Assembly: GCA_030272155.1 (NCBI GenBank)
Contig: CP126205.1
Coordinates: 3,832,501-3,896,500 of the forward strand
Length of the DNA stretch: 64,000 nucleotides
Reading direction: 5' to 3'
Source of the DNA: Tetradesmus obliquus
Lineage: Eukaryota > Chlorophyta > Chlorophyceae > Sphaeropleales > Scenedesmaceae
In this document: positions 1 to 11,158 of the stretch, in pieces
Position numbering within the stretch: the first letter of the stretch is position 1
How the letters are laid out: each line of letters starts with the position of its first letter
Program-made: the position numbers and the translations under genes
The notes under the pieces: model-generated
What the model was told of the DNA's origin: nothing
Seen by the model: the letters and a program-made list of their open reading frames with translations, nothing else
Database searches by the model: none

Positions 1-995
1 TGTGCAGGTCGATGCGCAGCTTGTCGCCGCCCACCTTGACTGTGGTAAGGGGTGCCTCAATGCCTGCAGGTTGGCAGCACATGCGCAGCTCAGCCTGCTA
101 AGGTACAGAAAGCACGGTTGTACGAGAAAAGCACTACGCAGCCAGCTTACATCAGCAAGCGCCATGTATCTCACACAACTGCTGCTCACCTGGCTGCAGG
201 CAGCGGCCAAACAGGAGCCTGAAGGCGCACCGCACTGCTGAGAAGGCGTTGTTGGCGCTTGTGACCCGGCCGCCAGACAGCCGCTCCATAACCAGCAGCC
301 TGCATGGTGTCAATGTGACAGGACAGCAGGTTGAGACACACACTTCAGCTACTGCCTAGAACACAACCATACCTGCCACCCGCGCACCTGTCCGTGACAA
401 TGTCAGCCCCAATGAGCAGCGGATCATCATGCGGAGACAGCAGCTGCAGCAGGGCCTGCATGTGCAGTGCCAGGTTCCTGTTCTTTGCACCGTCCAGGTA
501 GGCTGCATTGCCATCACTCTGCAGCCTGAACTCTTGCAGCTTGGCCTTCAGCTGTTTAGGACTCAGCCTCACCCGGCTGCTGCTGCTGCTGCTGCTGCTG
601 CTGCCGTTGCTGTTGCTGCTTGATGACATGAGGTTGCGCCACAGCGGCACACCATACTCGCAGCAAGCGCGTGCCTTCTGCTTGGCCAGAGTTGCATTGA
701 GGCGCATGCGGCTGCCACGCACACGAGGGGTTGTCAGCACCTGCACAGGGCCCACACCGCAGCAGTTTGCTTCATCAATTGCAAAAAAACCCGGCACTGC
801 TGCATGCAGATAAGTAGGAGCGGAGATTCAACACACTGACACAGGCACAGCTCACAACCCCATATCAAAAAGCTAAACAGCCTGGTGATCACCTTGTACA
901 CCACGCGCGTTGATGCACCTGGGCTGCCATGCTGAGCCACCATGTCACTGCCTGCTGCAGTTGCTGCTGTTACCGCTGCTGATGATACGCCAACC

Positions 996-1027
<32 letters not shown>

Positions 1028-2620
1028 CTGCTGCTGCCGCTGCTGCGGTTGCTGCACTGCACCAGGCAGGTAATCATCATCGCTGGTGTCACTGAGGGTC
1101 TTGTTCTGCCTGCCTGGCCTGACAGCCACCTCAACCACCTCCTGCTGAGCAAGCAGCCCTGCCCGACCCACCCGCTGCTTCTTGGAGCTGCTGAACTGGG
1201 CTGACCCCCTGGCTGTAGATAGGCAGACTGGTGACTGCATGTTGGCAGCTGGCGTAGCCAAGTTTGCAGCTGGTGCTGCAACGCCACTGCCCAGCCCAAT
1301 TGCTGTTGGCAGGCTCAGCCCACCCAGCACAGCTGGCTGCCCCGCAGCACCCTGAAGCAAACCCTGGATCTGCACCAGTTGTTGTAAAGGCGAGGCCTGC
1401 ACTGGTTGGGCCAACAGCTGCTGCAGCAGTGAAGGTGGCTGTGCTGCAGTAGGCTGCAGCAACTGCAGCATCAAAGGAAGCTGCAAGCCCTGCGGCTGTT
1501 GCAGTGGCTGCAGCAGCTGCTGCAGCATGTGCAGCTGCCCCAGCGCACCACCCAGCATTGGCTGGCCCAGTAGCTGCTGCAGAAGAGCTGGCTGGGCTAG
1601 AGCTGCACCCGGCATAGCCGCACCGCCCTGCAACTGCAGCAACTGATCCAGCAGCCCCACTGGCTGCTGCTGTGGTGCAGCTGTCCCTGCTGCTGGCTGC
1701 AGGGATGCCGCAACGTCTGGCATGGCAGCCTTGTGCTGTGGGGGTGCAGCGTCTCCAGCCAGTCCATCACTGTCAGCTGACTCATCAAAGTCCTGTTGCT
1801 GTGCTGGCACTGGCTTCCTCGCCCGCAAGTGTCGGCTTGCAGTGCCCCCGACTGGTGACAGCTGCTGGTTTGCAGTCGCTGTGGGCTCAACCTCATCCTG
1901 TTGGCTTGCACTGGTGTTAGAAGGTCCTGGCTGTTGCCTGCTGCTGCCAGCTTGGCCTGCGCTGCTGCTGCTACTGATGCTGCTGTGGTTCTTCTTCATT
2001 GCAGGAGGTGCTGTGGCAACCAAGTCATCCATTGCCAGCTGTGCCGCAGACGGACCAGCCACCCATGCCTCTGTGTTGCTGCCCAGAACAGCTGCTGGCG
2101 TGCCGAAGCCCCTGTACCTGCTGCTGATAAGGCGGTACGTGCACACCTCTGTACCTGGCTGCTGGTATAGAAGCGCCACTGGCTTCAGGACCTCCCAGTG
2201 AAGACGCTTCAGCTGCTGGTGTGGGGCTGCAACACTGTACATGCGCACGCTGTCCCTGACAGGTGCCTTGGCGCATAGCGCTTGGATGTCCCTGAAAGCA
2301 CCACGGTCTGCCAGTGTGATGTCACCCATGCTGATGACGCTGTTGCAGAACAGAGCCTGGCTGAGGTGTGGCTGTTTTTCATCTGCATACAGTGGCTGTG
2401 GCGCTTCAACCACTACAACGCAGCCTGGCTGCAGGAGTGCCAGCTGCTTGCACCCCTCGCTGCAGTAGTAATCACCAGCTGGCACATCAGGCAGACCCAA
2501 GCAGTGTGTGTGGTTGCCTGTGTTGCATGTGCTGCACAGCAGCATGTGATCTGCATCATCTGTTTGCTTGCACACACTGCAGAAGGGATCATCGTCGTCA
2601 AAACCAGCTGCAGCTGCCAT
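1..2620 (-). CDS. PHD-finger protein, 3' end beyond the left edge
   Basis: Likely chromatin-associated protein. Near the N-terminus a PHD finger is visible: FCSVCKQ, then LLCSTCNTGNHTHC, then YYCSEGC, matching the C-x2-C...C-x2-C-x4-H-x2-C...C-x-C zinc pattern. A region ending SSRYRGFGTPAAVLG and long Gln/Leu-rich low-complexity segments follow. Proposed exons on the minus strand: about 893-2620, 373 to about 802, 190-299 and 1-63. The last three join with good GT/AG sites (gtatgg, gtgagc, tgcag) and give LLIGADIVTDRC, LLVMERLSGGRV and IEAPLTTVKVGG. The exon 1/2 junction phase is not resolved. The ATG at 2620 starts MAAAAGFDDDD; the frame stays open upstream through a minisatellite, so the true start may be earlier. 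The C-terminal domain is not recognised. Confidence 0.65.
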
Positions 2621-2750
2621 GCTGTTGCCTATGAGGTTACTGGTGGACGCTGCAAGTGTTTTTTTTGCAGGGTTCTCTGCAGCACCGTGAGGAACAGCAA
2701 GAACCTGTGTGTATGTGTGCATCAGGTGCCATTCGTCTGCCAGCAATGTG

Positions 2751-2994
2751 CCGCAGGGTGCCGCAGGGTGCCGCAGGGTGCAACAGGGTGCCGCAGGGTG
2801 CAACAGGGTGCCGCAGGGTGCCGCAGGGTGCCGCAGGGTGCAACAGGGTGCAGAAAGGTGCCAAGGGTGCCGCAGGGTGCAACAGGGTGCCGCAGGGTGC
2901 AACAGGGTGCCGCAGGGTGCAACAGGGTGCCGCAGGGTGCCAAGGGTGCAGAAAGGTGCCAAGGGTGCCGCAGGGTGCCAAGGGTGCTCAGTGG
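2751..2994. repeat. 10-bp minisatellite
   Basis: About 24 tandem units of gggtgccgca or gggtgcaaca, with a few gggtgcagaa/gggtgccaa variants towards the right end. It lies just upstream of the PHD-gene start. It is stop-free in several frames, which gives long artificial Cys/His/Pro-rich reading frames. Confidence 0.95.
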
Positions 2995-3654
2995 TGACAC
3001 TGACCTACTTATACGCTGCTAGTTGCACATGAGTGCACACAGGCACGTCACCCTTGTCAATACGCCTGAACATACGTGCGTGACGTCACAACTGTGTTTC
3101 TGCTGCTGCTAATGCACTGCAACTCACGTGTGAGTTCGTTAAACTGTATAGCCCTCTTCAACCAGACGTAGCCTCAGCACTTCATGTTGAGTGTCAATGC
3201 ACAGCAGACTGTGCTTCACGCAATGCTGGCAGTCGTGGACACGTTGTTGGCGGCTGCAGGAGACGTATTGTGCATCCCTGGACCTTTCAGTATTACGCAC
3301 ATCGTTTGGCGTTATACACATCACACTTCAATCATGATTGAGAGGTGTGATGTCTCACTCATGTCCTGAGCCTGAATTGTGTTACAGATCACTGACCCCT
3401 CTGACATGGTGTTGCGTTTTGTTTCTGACGATGTCTGGGGTGGATCTGGAGTTTGCAGGCTGGCTGCTCGGTTGATTGCTGACTACCTTGTTCTTGCTTG
3501 GAATCACAGGAATGTCTGCCAGCATGATAATGAACTAGTGCTCCCTCCCTTGCCCCCTTCTCCTGTCCTTTCAGCCGCTCCTTTGGGGCGCGGGGCCGAT
3601 GGCGACGTTGCTATGGCTTAAATGGTAACATGATGATGATGATACTGCCACCAT
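2995..3654. other. No gene recognised
   Basis: Short reading frames only, without domain signatures or convincing splice sites. An 80-residue open frame at 3379-3621 (+) was considered and not accepted. Probably the upstream flank of the PHD-finger gene. Confidence 0.5.
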
Positions 3655-5100
3655 GTGCACTGCCTGTGACATCACATACAAAGGCACTCAAGCAGCTCCT
3701 TGCCCCATGCTGCTAGAGGCACCCGACACTGGCTAAAGCGATATACCACCAAGAGGGTGCACGTCCCACTCTGTGCATTGCCTGTGACATCACTTACAAA
3801 GGCACGAAAGCAGCTCCTTGCCCCCTGCTGCAAGGGGTAGCCGGCACTGGCTAAAGCAGTATACCACCAAGAGGGTGCACGTCCCACTCTGTGCACTGCC
3901 TGTGACATCACTTACAAAGGCACAAAAGCAGCTCCTTGCCCCCTGCTGCTAGGGGTAGCCGGCACTGGCTAAAGCAGTATACCACCAAGAGGGTGCACGT
4001 CCCACTCTGTGCATTGCCTGTGACATCACTTACAAAGGCACTCAAGCAGCTCCTTGCCCCCTGCTGCTAGGGGTAGCCGACACTGGCTAAGCAGTATACC
4101 ACCAAGAGGGTGCACGTCCCACTCTGTGCACTGCCTGTGACATCACTTACAAAGGCACGAAAGCAGCTCCTTGCCCCCTGCTGCTAGGGGTAGCCGGCAC
4201 TGGCTAAAGCAGTATACCACCAAGAGGGTGCACGTCCCACTCTGTGCATTGCCTGTGACATCACTTACAAAGGCACTCAAGCAGCTCCTTGCCCCCTGCT
4301 GCTAGGGGTAGCCGGCACTGGCTAAAGCAGTATACCACCAAGAGGGTGCACGTCCCACTCTGTGCATTGCCTGTGACATCACTTACAAAGGCACTCAAGC
4401 AGCTCCTTGCCCCCTGCTGCTAGGGGTAGCCGACACTGGCTAAAGCAGTATACCACCAAGAGGGTGCACGTCCCACTCTGTGCACTGCCTGTGACATCAC
4501 TTACAAAGGCACGAAAGCAGCTCCTTGCCCCCTGCTGCTAGGGGTAGCCGGCACTGGCTAAAGCAGTATACCACCAAGAGGGTGCACCGCCAACATATGT
4601 GCACATATGCTTACATCACGTACAAAGGCACTCAAGCAGCTCCTTGCCCCCTGCTGCTAGGGTTTAGGGTTTCTTTTCTTCCTCAATGAACCGCCAAGAT
4701 TCATCATACCAGCGTGACCCACAGACTACAGAGCGATTCTTAACTAACCGACACAAAGCAGAACCCACAGCTGCCAACAAACGGGCTACTGCTATGCATC
4801 CCATAACCACCCACGGCAGCCGAAAATCTGCCCACGTCCACCCAAAAAAACCTGCTGCTAGGGGTAGCCGGCACTGGCTAAAGCAGTATACCACCAAGAG
4901 GGTGCACGTCCCACTCTGTGCATTGCCTGTGACATCACTTACAAAGGCACTCAAGCAGCTCCTTGCCCCCTGCTGCTAGGGGTAGCCGACACTGGCTAAA
5001 GCAGTATACCACCAAGAGGGTGCACCGCCAACATATGTGCACATATGCTTACATCACGTACAAAGGCACTCAAGCAGCTCCTTGCCCCCTGCTGCTAGGG
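3655..5100. repeat. 118-bp satellite array
   Basis: Successive copies of catcacttacaaaggcac begin at 3670, 3788, 3906, 4024, 4141, 4259, 4377, 4495 and 4614, then 4933 and 5052: a period of 117-119 bp. Each unit holds a conserved block around gcagtataccaccaagaggg. Copies alternate between ggcactcaag and ggcacgaaag/ggcacaaaag and between tgcattgcc and tgcactgcc. The two units before the inserts diverge and carry a perfect 16-bp palindrome, catatgtgcacatatg (4594-4609 and 5032-5047). Confidence 0.95.
4662..4850. repeat. 190-bp insert with telomere-like start, copy 1
   Basis: Interrupts a satellite unit. It begins gtttagggtttcttttc (two TTTAGGG-like motifs) and ends in a short A-run (cccaaaaaaa). 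It is bracketed by the direct repeat cctgctgctagg at 4650-4661 and 4851-4862, which looks like a target-site duplication. The insert may be a short retroposon or a DNA-end repair product; the sequence does not decide. Confidence 0.65.
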
Positions 5101-5287
5101 TTTAGGGTTTCTTTTCTTCCTCAATGAACCGCCAAGATTCATCATACCAGCGTGACCCACAGACTACAGAGCGATTCTTAACTAACCGACACAAAGCAGA
5201 ACCCACAGCTGCCAACAAACGGGCTACTGCTATGCATCCCATAACCACCCACGGCAGCTGAAAATCTGCCCACGCCCACCCAAAACT
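5101..5287. repeat. 190-bp insert, copy 2, at the array edge
   Basis: Nearly identical to the insert at 4662-4850, with only a few differences such as gcagctg for gcagccg. It follows the same ctgctgctaggg junction, but instead of ending in an A-run it runs into non-satellite DNA (cccaaaactttacaacc). The two inserts lie about 438 bp apart together with flanking satellite units, so one may be a tandem copy of the other. Confidence 0.7.
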
Positions 5288-6201
5288 TTACAACCAACTC
5301 TATTCAACTCGAACACCGACAACAACCCAGGCGCTGGACAGACCAACAGAAACAGTGTTCAACCCCATCACACACTGCAACCCAGCAACCCACATGCTTC
5401 CCTTTTGCACTGATCCAAAGGCAAATAGCCACCTCACCATGCAGCCAAAATCAAGGACAACATATGGTGAAGCTGTCCCTTGCTGGCAGCGCTGTGCAAG
5501 CATGATGCATGCGCCTCGATTTGTGCGCACAAGTGGCCAGCACAAACCGTACCCCATACTTCACAGCGCATGCAAACATCCCATATGCTCTACATCCCAG
5601 TTGCGTGTACACCCATCCCACACAACTGTATAGCACCCCAAAACAAAGACGCCCCGCGCCCCCGATGATGCAGCGCCCTGTGCCTGAAGAGTGCAGTCGT
5701 CCACAACTCGTGCACAGAGCCAGCATCCTCAAAGTCAGATGCCCACATGTACCCAACCACCACATTGGCACCTGGCAACTTTATAGTTCATGACTTGCTC
5801 CTGCTAGTGCCCTGTGGTTGCCCTCTACCACACACCAAAGACATCAGGGTGCATGATACGTAGCAGAGCTGGTTAGCAATGTAAGCACCCAAGAGGGCGC
5901 CCCATGGCAAGACCCACCACATGTTGCTGCACCCCTTCCGGTTCGACTTCATCACAGCCACAGCGCACGGTGCACCCCTGCCTGCCGTAGTACCCTGACA
6001 CTCCCCTTGACCTGAGGGTGTTGAAACACAGAAGATGGAGGTGGGTCAGTGCGTGCATATGAACGTGGGGCTCATGATCAGAGCACATGCTGTGTCCTAG
6101 AGGTCCCACGGGCTGCAGAGCTCACTTGCAGCATTGCAACTTGAGCATCATCAAGTGCACATCATGAGAGAGTGTTAACGTGGTGAGGAACCACTTACGT
6201 T
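5288..6201. other. No gene recognised; 3' flank of the cysteine-rich gene
   Basis: Only short overlapping reading frames on both strands. A good minus-strand donor (gtaagtgg, near 6193-6198) lies just after the stop codon of the neighbouring gene, so part of this stretch could be 3' UTR with an intron. No further coding exon could be supported. Confidence 0.4.
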
Positions 6202-9200
6202 TCACGGGTTGAAGCACGGGTTGGTTGACTTGTTCTGTAGGTCCAACAAGCGGTACAATGTTGTAACAAAGCTGCCACTGTTCGAGGTGGGCCAACCTCC
6301 AAACTTGTCTGATCCGCTCCAGTAGTCCTCATATTCAGGGGGCATGCACTTGTGCCTATTGTCCCAGTCGAACACGAGACTTGTAGCTGTACCCGTTTGG
6401 GTGTATGTACTCATTTGCACAGTGACTGGTGTGCTTGTGCCAATGCAAGGCGGTTGGTCAGAGACTATGTAGTATGGGCTGTATGGGTACCCAGTGTCTG
6501 TGTTCAGCGCGTCGGCTTTGCTCCAAGCAATGCTCTTTTCCGGCTCTCCATCGCGGTTCCAGAGCGGCCACAGGTATGTTCGATCGGTCACAGGAATCCA
6601 ACCTTCTGCACCTGACCCTTCTGCACCTGACCCATCATCCGATTTCAACACAAAACCAAAACCTGCAAAGCAGCGTAAAAGATACATGTTCATGCAAACC
6701 TCGTGTCTAATGCATGAAGCCAGGTTGCAAGGGAGAGCGCTGGGTAAATATGGACATTGTTGACAGTAATGCATGGGCACCAGGGCAGTGTCAAATACCA
6801 TGCATGGATATGGTAGAATATAAAGCAGCCCCATCGGCTTGTTGACAACAGTGAACGTGCAACAAAACACAAATTGCTTACCTCCACACAGAATGGGTGA
6901 CACGTAGACGGTGGCAACTCCTTCGCACGTGAACTCCTTGCCAAATATCATCCTTCCCATTGCCATCCAATCATTGTCCTTGGCGCAACGCTCGCCCATG
7001 GTGGTTGAGCCTTTGTACAAATCCGTTTTGCTTGTTGCTGACGATGTCGACACAGTGCCAGTCCAGTCAAAGGAGAGTTTCATCCCTTGTGTGGCTGACG
7101 TATGGGCGATGTCCTTCACTCCCAAGCTCTGGCTAAACGTAAAAGAAAATTCTGCTCCAGCTTTGAATGCCTGCAAACGTGCACGATAGGACAAGTAAAC
7201 ACTACCACCCTTTCAGGGCGCAAGACCTGTAGGGCATGGATGTGGGATGGAGCCTCGGCTTGTATTCCAATACATCATGATGTGCTCCCAGCTGCGATTG
7301 CAACAGTTGCATGTACCGCAAAAACCTTGTGCATCCATGTTGTAGTGTATTATTGTATTGCTCGTGTAACACAGAGTTGGCAAGGCGGAGGGCACGGCCA
7401 CGCAACACATACCTGTGTTTCTGTCCACGATGTTGTAATTGTCTGCTGCCTATCACGCCCCACATTACGTGGTGGCACGCAATCCCCGTTAACGGTGGTG
7501 TCCGCATAAGAGGATTCAGACGATGCAACCCATAAGGGGGGCTTGCCCCCCCAATCCTCCTCACCCATACTCCAGCCCGTCATGATTGGGCGGGGCATGT
7601 TCGCAAGGAAACCTCTGTTCCACTCGTTTGTTGTCCCATCCCAGTACCAGGTCACACTTTCCGCCTTCCACCCGGTTTTCTCGAGCACTCGATTCTGCAG
7701 GTCCTCACGTAATGCCTGCCAGCTGGCGTCAGAGGCTGCCGCGGGCCTTCGTTTGGCGACATCCCAAAATCCCTCCTGCGCGAAGGGACTTTGCAAGAGC
7801 TTGCGACGCCCACTCAACTTTGCGTAACGGACGTTGTCGATGCAGAGGCGGCGTTCATACTCGGTTGTGCCCTGTGGACACGATGAGCATGCCGTGTACC
7901 CAACCCCAGCAGCACTTCCAACCGGGCATGATAGGCAAGTCGTGTTTGAAGTAGCGCCCACAGTGGTTGAGTACGTTCCAGAAGGACACTTGCTGCAGAG
8001 CATTCCTTGGAGGAGCAGGGGGGGTAGGATAACATGACCAGCAGGATGGCAGTCAACCCATACCAGTTGCCCCTTGATCAAAGGGATGCTGATATGGTGC
8101 ATAGCCAGGGAACTTTTGATGTTCAGTCCACAAAGCTAATGGCATGGTTGGTAAAGACTATAAACATAATTGCAAGGTCAGCACCCCCTGCTGGGAGAGC
8201 CATTCATTTTCACTCATACAGCCATGATGTGATGGAACGCTATAACACACACTACAATGCTACTGCTTCCACGTGCAACCGCCTCACCTGGACTGTCGGC
8301 GTAGGTGCCAGCAGGGCATGGCGTGCAATGAGCATCTCCTGATTTGGAGGACGACCCGACAGGACATGGCGTACACGGAGTGCCTGTTTGGTTATTGGTG
8401 GAGTAACCGGCTGGGCAACGCGTGCAGGCCATGTGCGACCTCTCCAAGTTGTCATTCGGCGTGCTTGTTCCAGCAGGGCAACGCGTGCACAAGGCCGCAC
8501 CCTTGCCTGAAAAGTAGCCAGCCGGGCAGACCTGGCAAGTGCTATAGTAGTCCGTTCCACACACAATTTTGCCATACGTACCCGCCATGCATGGGTGGCA
8601 GAGGTCCGCACCATACTGCCATTGGTACGTTCCCTTGATGCACGACATGCACCGGCCACAAGTGCTAGGCTGACTGGGACCAGCCTCAGCGAGGTTGGGG
8701 GTGATCCAAGCCGCGGTGCGCATGTAAGTCCCCGGCTGGCAAGGGTAGCACATTTGGGAAGTCCCAGCAGCAGTTGGAGCCCCAGCTAACACAGATTTGC
8801 AGCCAGAAAAAGTTGCCTGGACACCGCTGCAGTTGCCTGGTTTGGCGGTCACGTAGCCACACGGGCACCCAGGCACGCCCCACGCACATGAGCTCGTCCC
8901 ACCGGGGACTGGGTCGGCTGGCTCGGGGATTGGGGCGAATGGGCCCACTGCGGCTCAGTGAGAGAGAGGGCAAGGATGGTACACAACAACAACATTGCAG
9001 CCAGCCTAGGAGCATGCATTGAAACCGAAGCACTGCCCAACCATCCCAAAGACAACCGTATCCGTCTAGCCTAGCAAACACAGCTAAACGCCCCATGACT
9101 GGCAAATGCTTGATGCGCAGTGTTCAGGGCAGTGCGAGGTGCCCAACTTGCACATGACAGCGGGCACATTGTAGTACCATTCACACCATGCAATTGTGGT

Positions 9201-9737
9201 GCGTTGTCAGTCGCACAACAATAGCACATTGTGCACTGACTCAACAACCCTACTTCATTTACCAACGCCTGGATGTGTTTAAAAAATGCATGCAAAACAG
9301 TGCAATGGGTGAGGTGCAAATGACAGAGGCCCAATGGTCCCACCTTTGTCGCCAGCCACAGTAGTAGTGGTGCCAGCAGTGGTGGCAGTGCCTCCATCTG
9401 TACAACACATGAAAGCATGGAAAAGCAGATCCGTCACTGCATGCCCTAGTCATTCCAATGGCATTGGGCAGCAATGGAGCAGTCATGAAGCAGTCATGGA
9501 GCAGTCACTGATGCAACCAAGAGGTGTGATTTGCCCAAGTCCCCTGTTGTAATGTGACACAACAGACGATGCGCAAGCCGAGGAGAAATGAAAGCGTCCT
9601 GCAGCCACCTCCTGAGCACACGCCACATACTCACATGCTATCACCAGGAGCAGCAGCAGCAGCCCAAGGCCATGGTGCCTGGGGGTGCGGCGCCGCTTCA
9701 TGTAGGCATCTGTCGTTGCCCAGTTGGTGCCCGCCAT
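6202..9737 (-). CDS. Secreted cysteine-rich protein with ephrin-receptor-like (GCC2/GCC3) repeats
   Basis: Proposed exons (minus): 9642-9737, 8288-8947, 7413-8005, 6882-7170, 6202-6662; all junction phases agree. Exon 1 starts at ATG 9737 and encodes a basic stretch followed by LGLLLLLLVIA, a likely signal peptide or anchor. The middle has at least seven CxxC-P-x-G-(T/S/Y) modules (CYPCQPGTYM, CHPCMAGTYG, CQVCPAGYFS, CTRCPAGTST, CTPCPVGSSS, CSKCPSGTYS, CLSCPVGSAA), the pattern of ephrin-receptor/TNFR-like GCC2_GCC3 domains. The C-terminal part contains FSFTFSQSLGVKD, GRMIFGKEFTCEG and FDWDNRHKCMPPEYEDYW and is not recognised. Probably extracellular or cell-wall associated. The first intron, about 690 bp, may hide another exon. 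Confidence 0.7.
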
Positions 9738-10048
9738 GATCCCTGGTGGGTCAGGGGCAAAGCAGCACAGGGCAGTGATATAAGATGCCTCACTGAAAGG
9801 CCAGGCCCTTTTCCAAGCTTAAGGTGGCTGATCTCACATGTAGATGCTTGCGTACGCTGTCACAGCATCTCACAGTGTGGAAGCAAGGCCCGAGCATGCA
9901 AATGCACACATATGGAATATTTCCGCCTCGTGTCGGGGGGTGAAAGATTGCCCGTCGTGGACTGTCCATGACCATGGTATGTAACGTCGGTCTCATTTCA
10001 ATGCTCTCATTTACGCCTTTGGCCGCAACACAGAACTCATGAGGGCAT
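9738..10048. other. Upstream flank of the cysteine-rich gene
   Basis: No reading frame with coding character. It should contain the promoter of the minus-strand gene starting at 9737, but no distinct element was recognised. Confidence 0.35.
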
Positions 10049-10432
10049 GTGTTGATCGCAGCAGGTGGTAGGGGTTGCTCAGTGGTGGTTATTCAGTACC
10101 ATAGAGATCCAAGGCATTTCTTTACTGCACTCACCTGCGCAGCCGCAGGCAGGGCAACACCAACACTCCTTCTTCCAAGAGTTGCCACCAAGAAGAGATT
10201 GCGCGACGCCAACTGGTCAACACGTAGACGGATTATGAAACTAATGGATGGTCGACAGCTACCACTGGTTACCGCTCCCGCTGACGCTTTCGAACAAGAT
10301 TCCGCCCTGGAGTTTCCTGCGGTTCTGTCACGTGCTAGAGGGCGAAAGGTCCACTCTGCCATACAGGACGTTATTGACCGTCGCCAGCATCTCAATATAT
10401 TTCCTATGTTGCAGCCTTACAGAAGGCGTTAA
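10049..10432 (+). CDS. Possible orphan exon, product unknown
   Basis: A 127-codon open frame ending TAA. The part after a possible acceptor (cacctgcgcag, about 10142) is basic and reads like protein: KKRLRDANWSTRRRIMKL, then SALEFPAVLSRARGRK and IQDVIDRRQHLNIFPML. No domain is recognised, and no confident link to the downstream plus-strand gene was found. It may be a terminal exon of a small gene, a transposon relic or chance. Confidence 0.25.
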   Translation: MLIAAGGRGCSVVVIQYHRDPRHFFTALTCAAAGRATPTLLLPRVATKKRLRDANWSTRRRIMKLMDGRQLPLVTAPADAFEQDSALEFPAVLSRARGRKVHSAIQDVIDRRQHLNIFPMLQPYRRR

Positions 10433-10634
10433 ACTCTGTCTGAAGAGCAGCGTTGCTCATTGAAGCCACTCGCAGCACTCAGTATTTTGTGCCGGTGCGT
10501 TTGCCACCGTAGCACTTACAGACGTCAAACTGTTGATTTTACTACTGTTTGTGGCAGCAGCGACCGTATCGCGCAGCCCAGCACCCGTCCAGGCCCTCCT
10601 TGGGCTACAGCAGCAAGCCCGCAGCCCAGGCCCT

Positions 10635-10701
10635 CTTGAATAATCGATGGAACATCACATATTCAAGATACCAATATTCAACCATGTGTCGAATTTTCAA
10701 G
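10635..10701. repeat. AT-rich imperfect inverted repeat
   Basis: Arms cttgaataatcga (10635-10647) and tcgaattttcaag (10689-10701) match at 11 of 13 positions in inverted orientation. The stretch is AT-rich in a GC-rich window and shares gaataatcgatg with the hairpin at 23614-23644. Possible MITE relic. Confidence 0.5.
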
Positions 10702-11158
10702 TTGCATAATCGAGTTGTCACCGCATTATCGCCAGGCTGTTCTAGTTCTGGTTTGAAACACGGTGGCGCGAATGCCAGCCCATTTGCTGTTGCACGACAG
10801 CCTCAGCACTCGTCGATCAGAGATCCAGACGGTGTGATTGTTGGTAAGCTGCTGGAATTCACAGCAGCGGCCGCATTACACGCTTGATCAGTGTTTGAAT
10901 GTCTGGCGCCTGCAAATTGACGTATGACCGCTGGAAGGCGTTGATAAAGAAAAGACAATATATTGATCGCTATGGAGAAACCAGGTTCCCCAAGACATGC
11001 TTCATCGCCAACATAGAAGTGCCAACAGCAGTACTGCTGAACCTGCTGGTTGAGAGCAGCGAGTGTTGCCTGAGGATCACGAGAAGGTGAGCGTTGTCTT
11101 GGTGACAACAGTACAGCTGTGGTGTGCTGATTGCTGACCAGGTACTGCCTGCGTGCAG

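Noticed and set aside
2621..2962. N-terminal extension of the PHD gene through the minisatellite
   Set aside because: The Cys/His/Pro-rich peptide is a translation of the 10-bp repeat; other frames of the same repeat are equally open.
4655..5110. Chromosome end (telomere)
   Set aside because: Only two TTTAGGG-like motifs per insert, internal, with genes on both sides.
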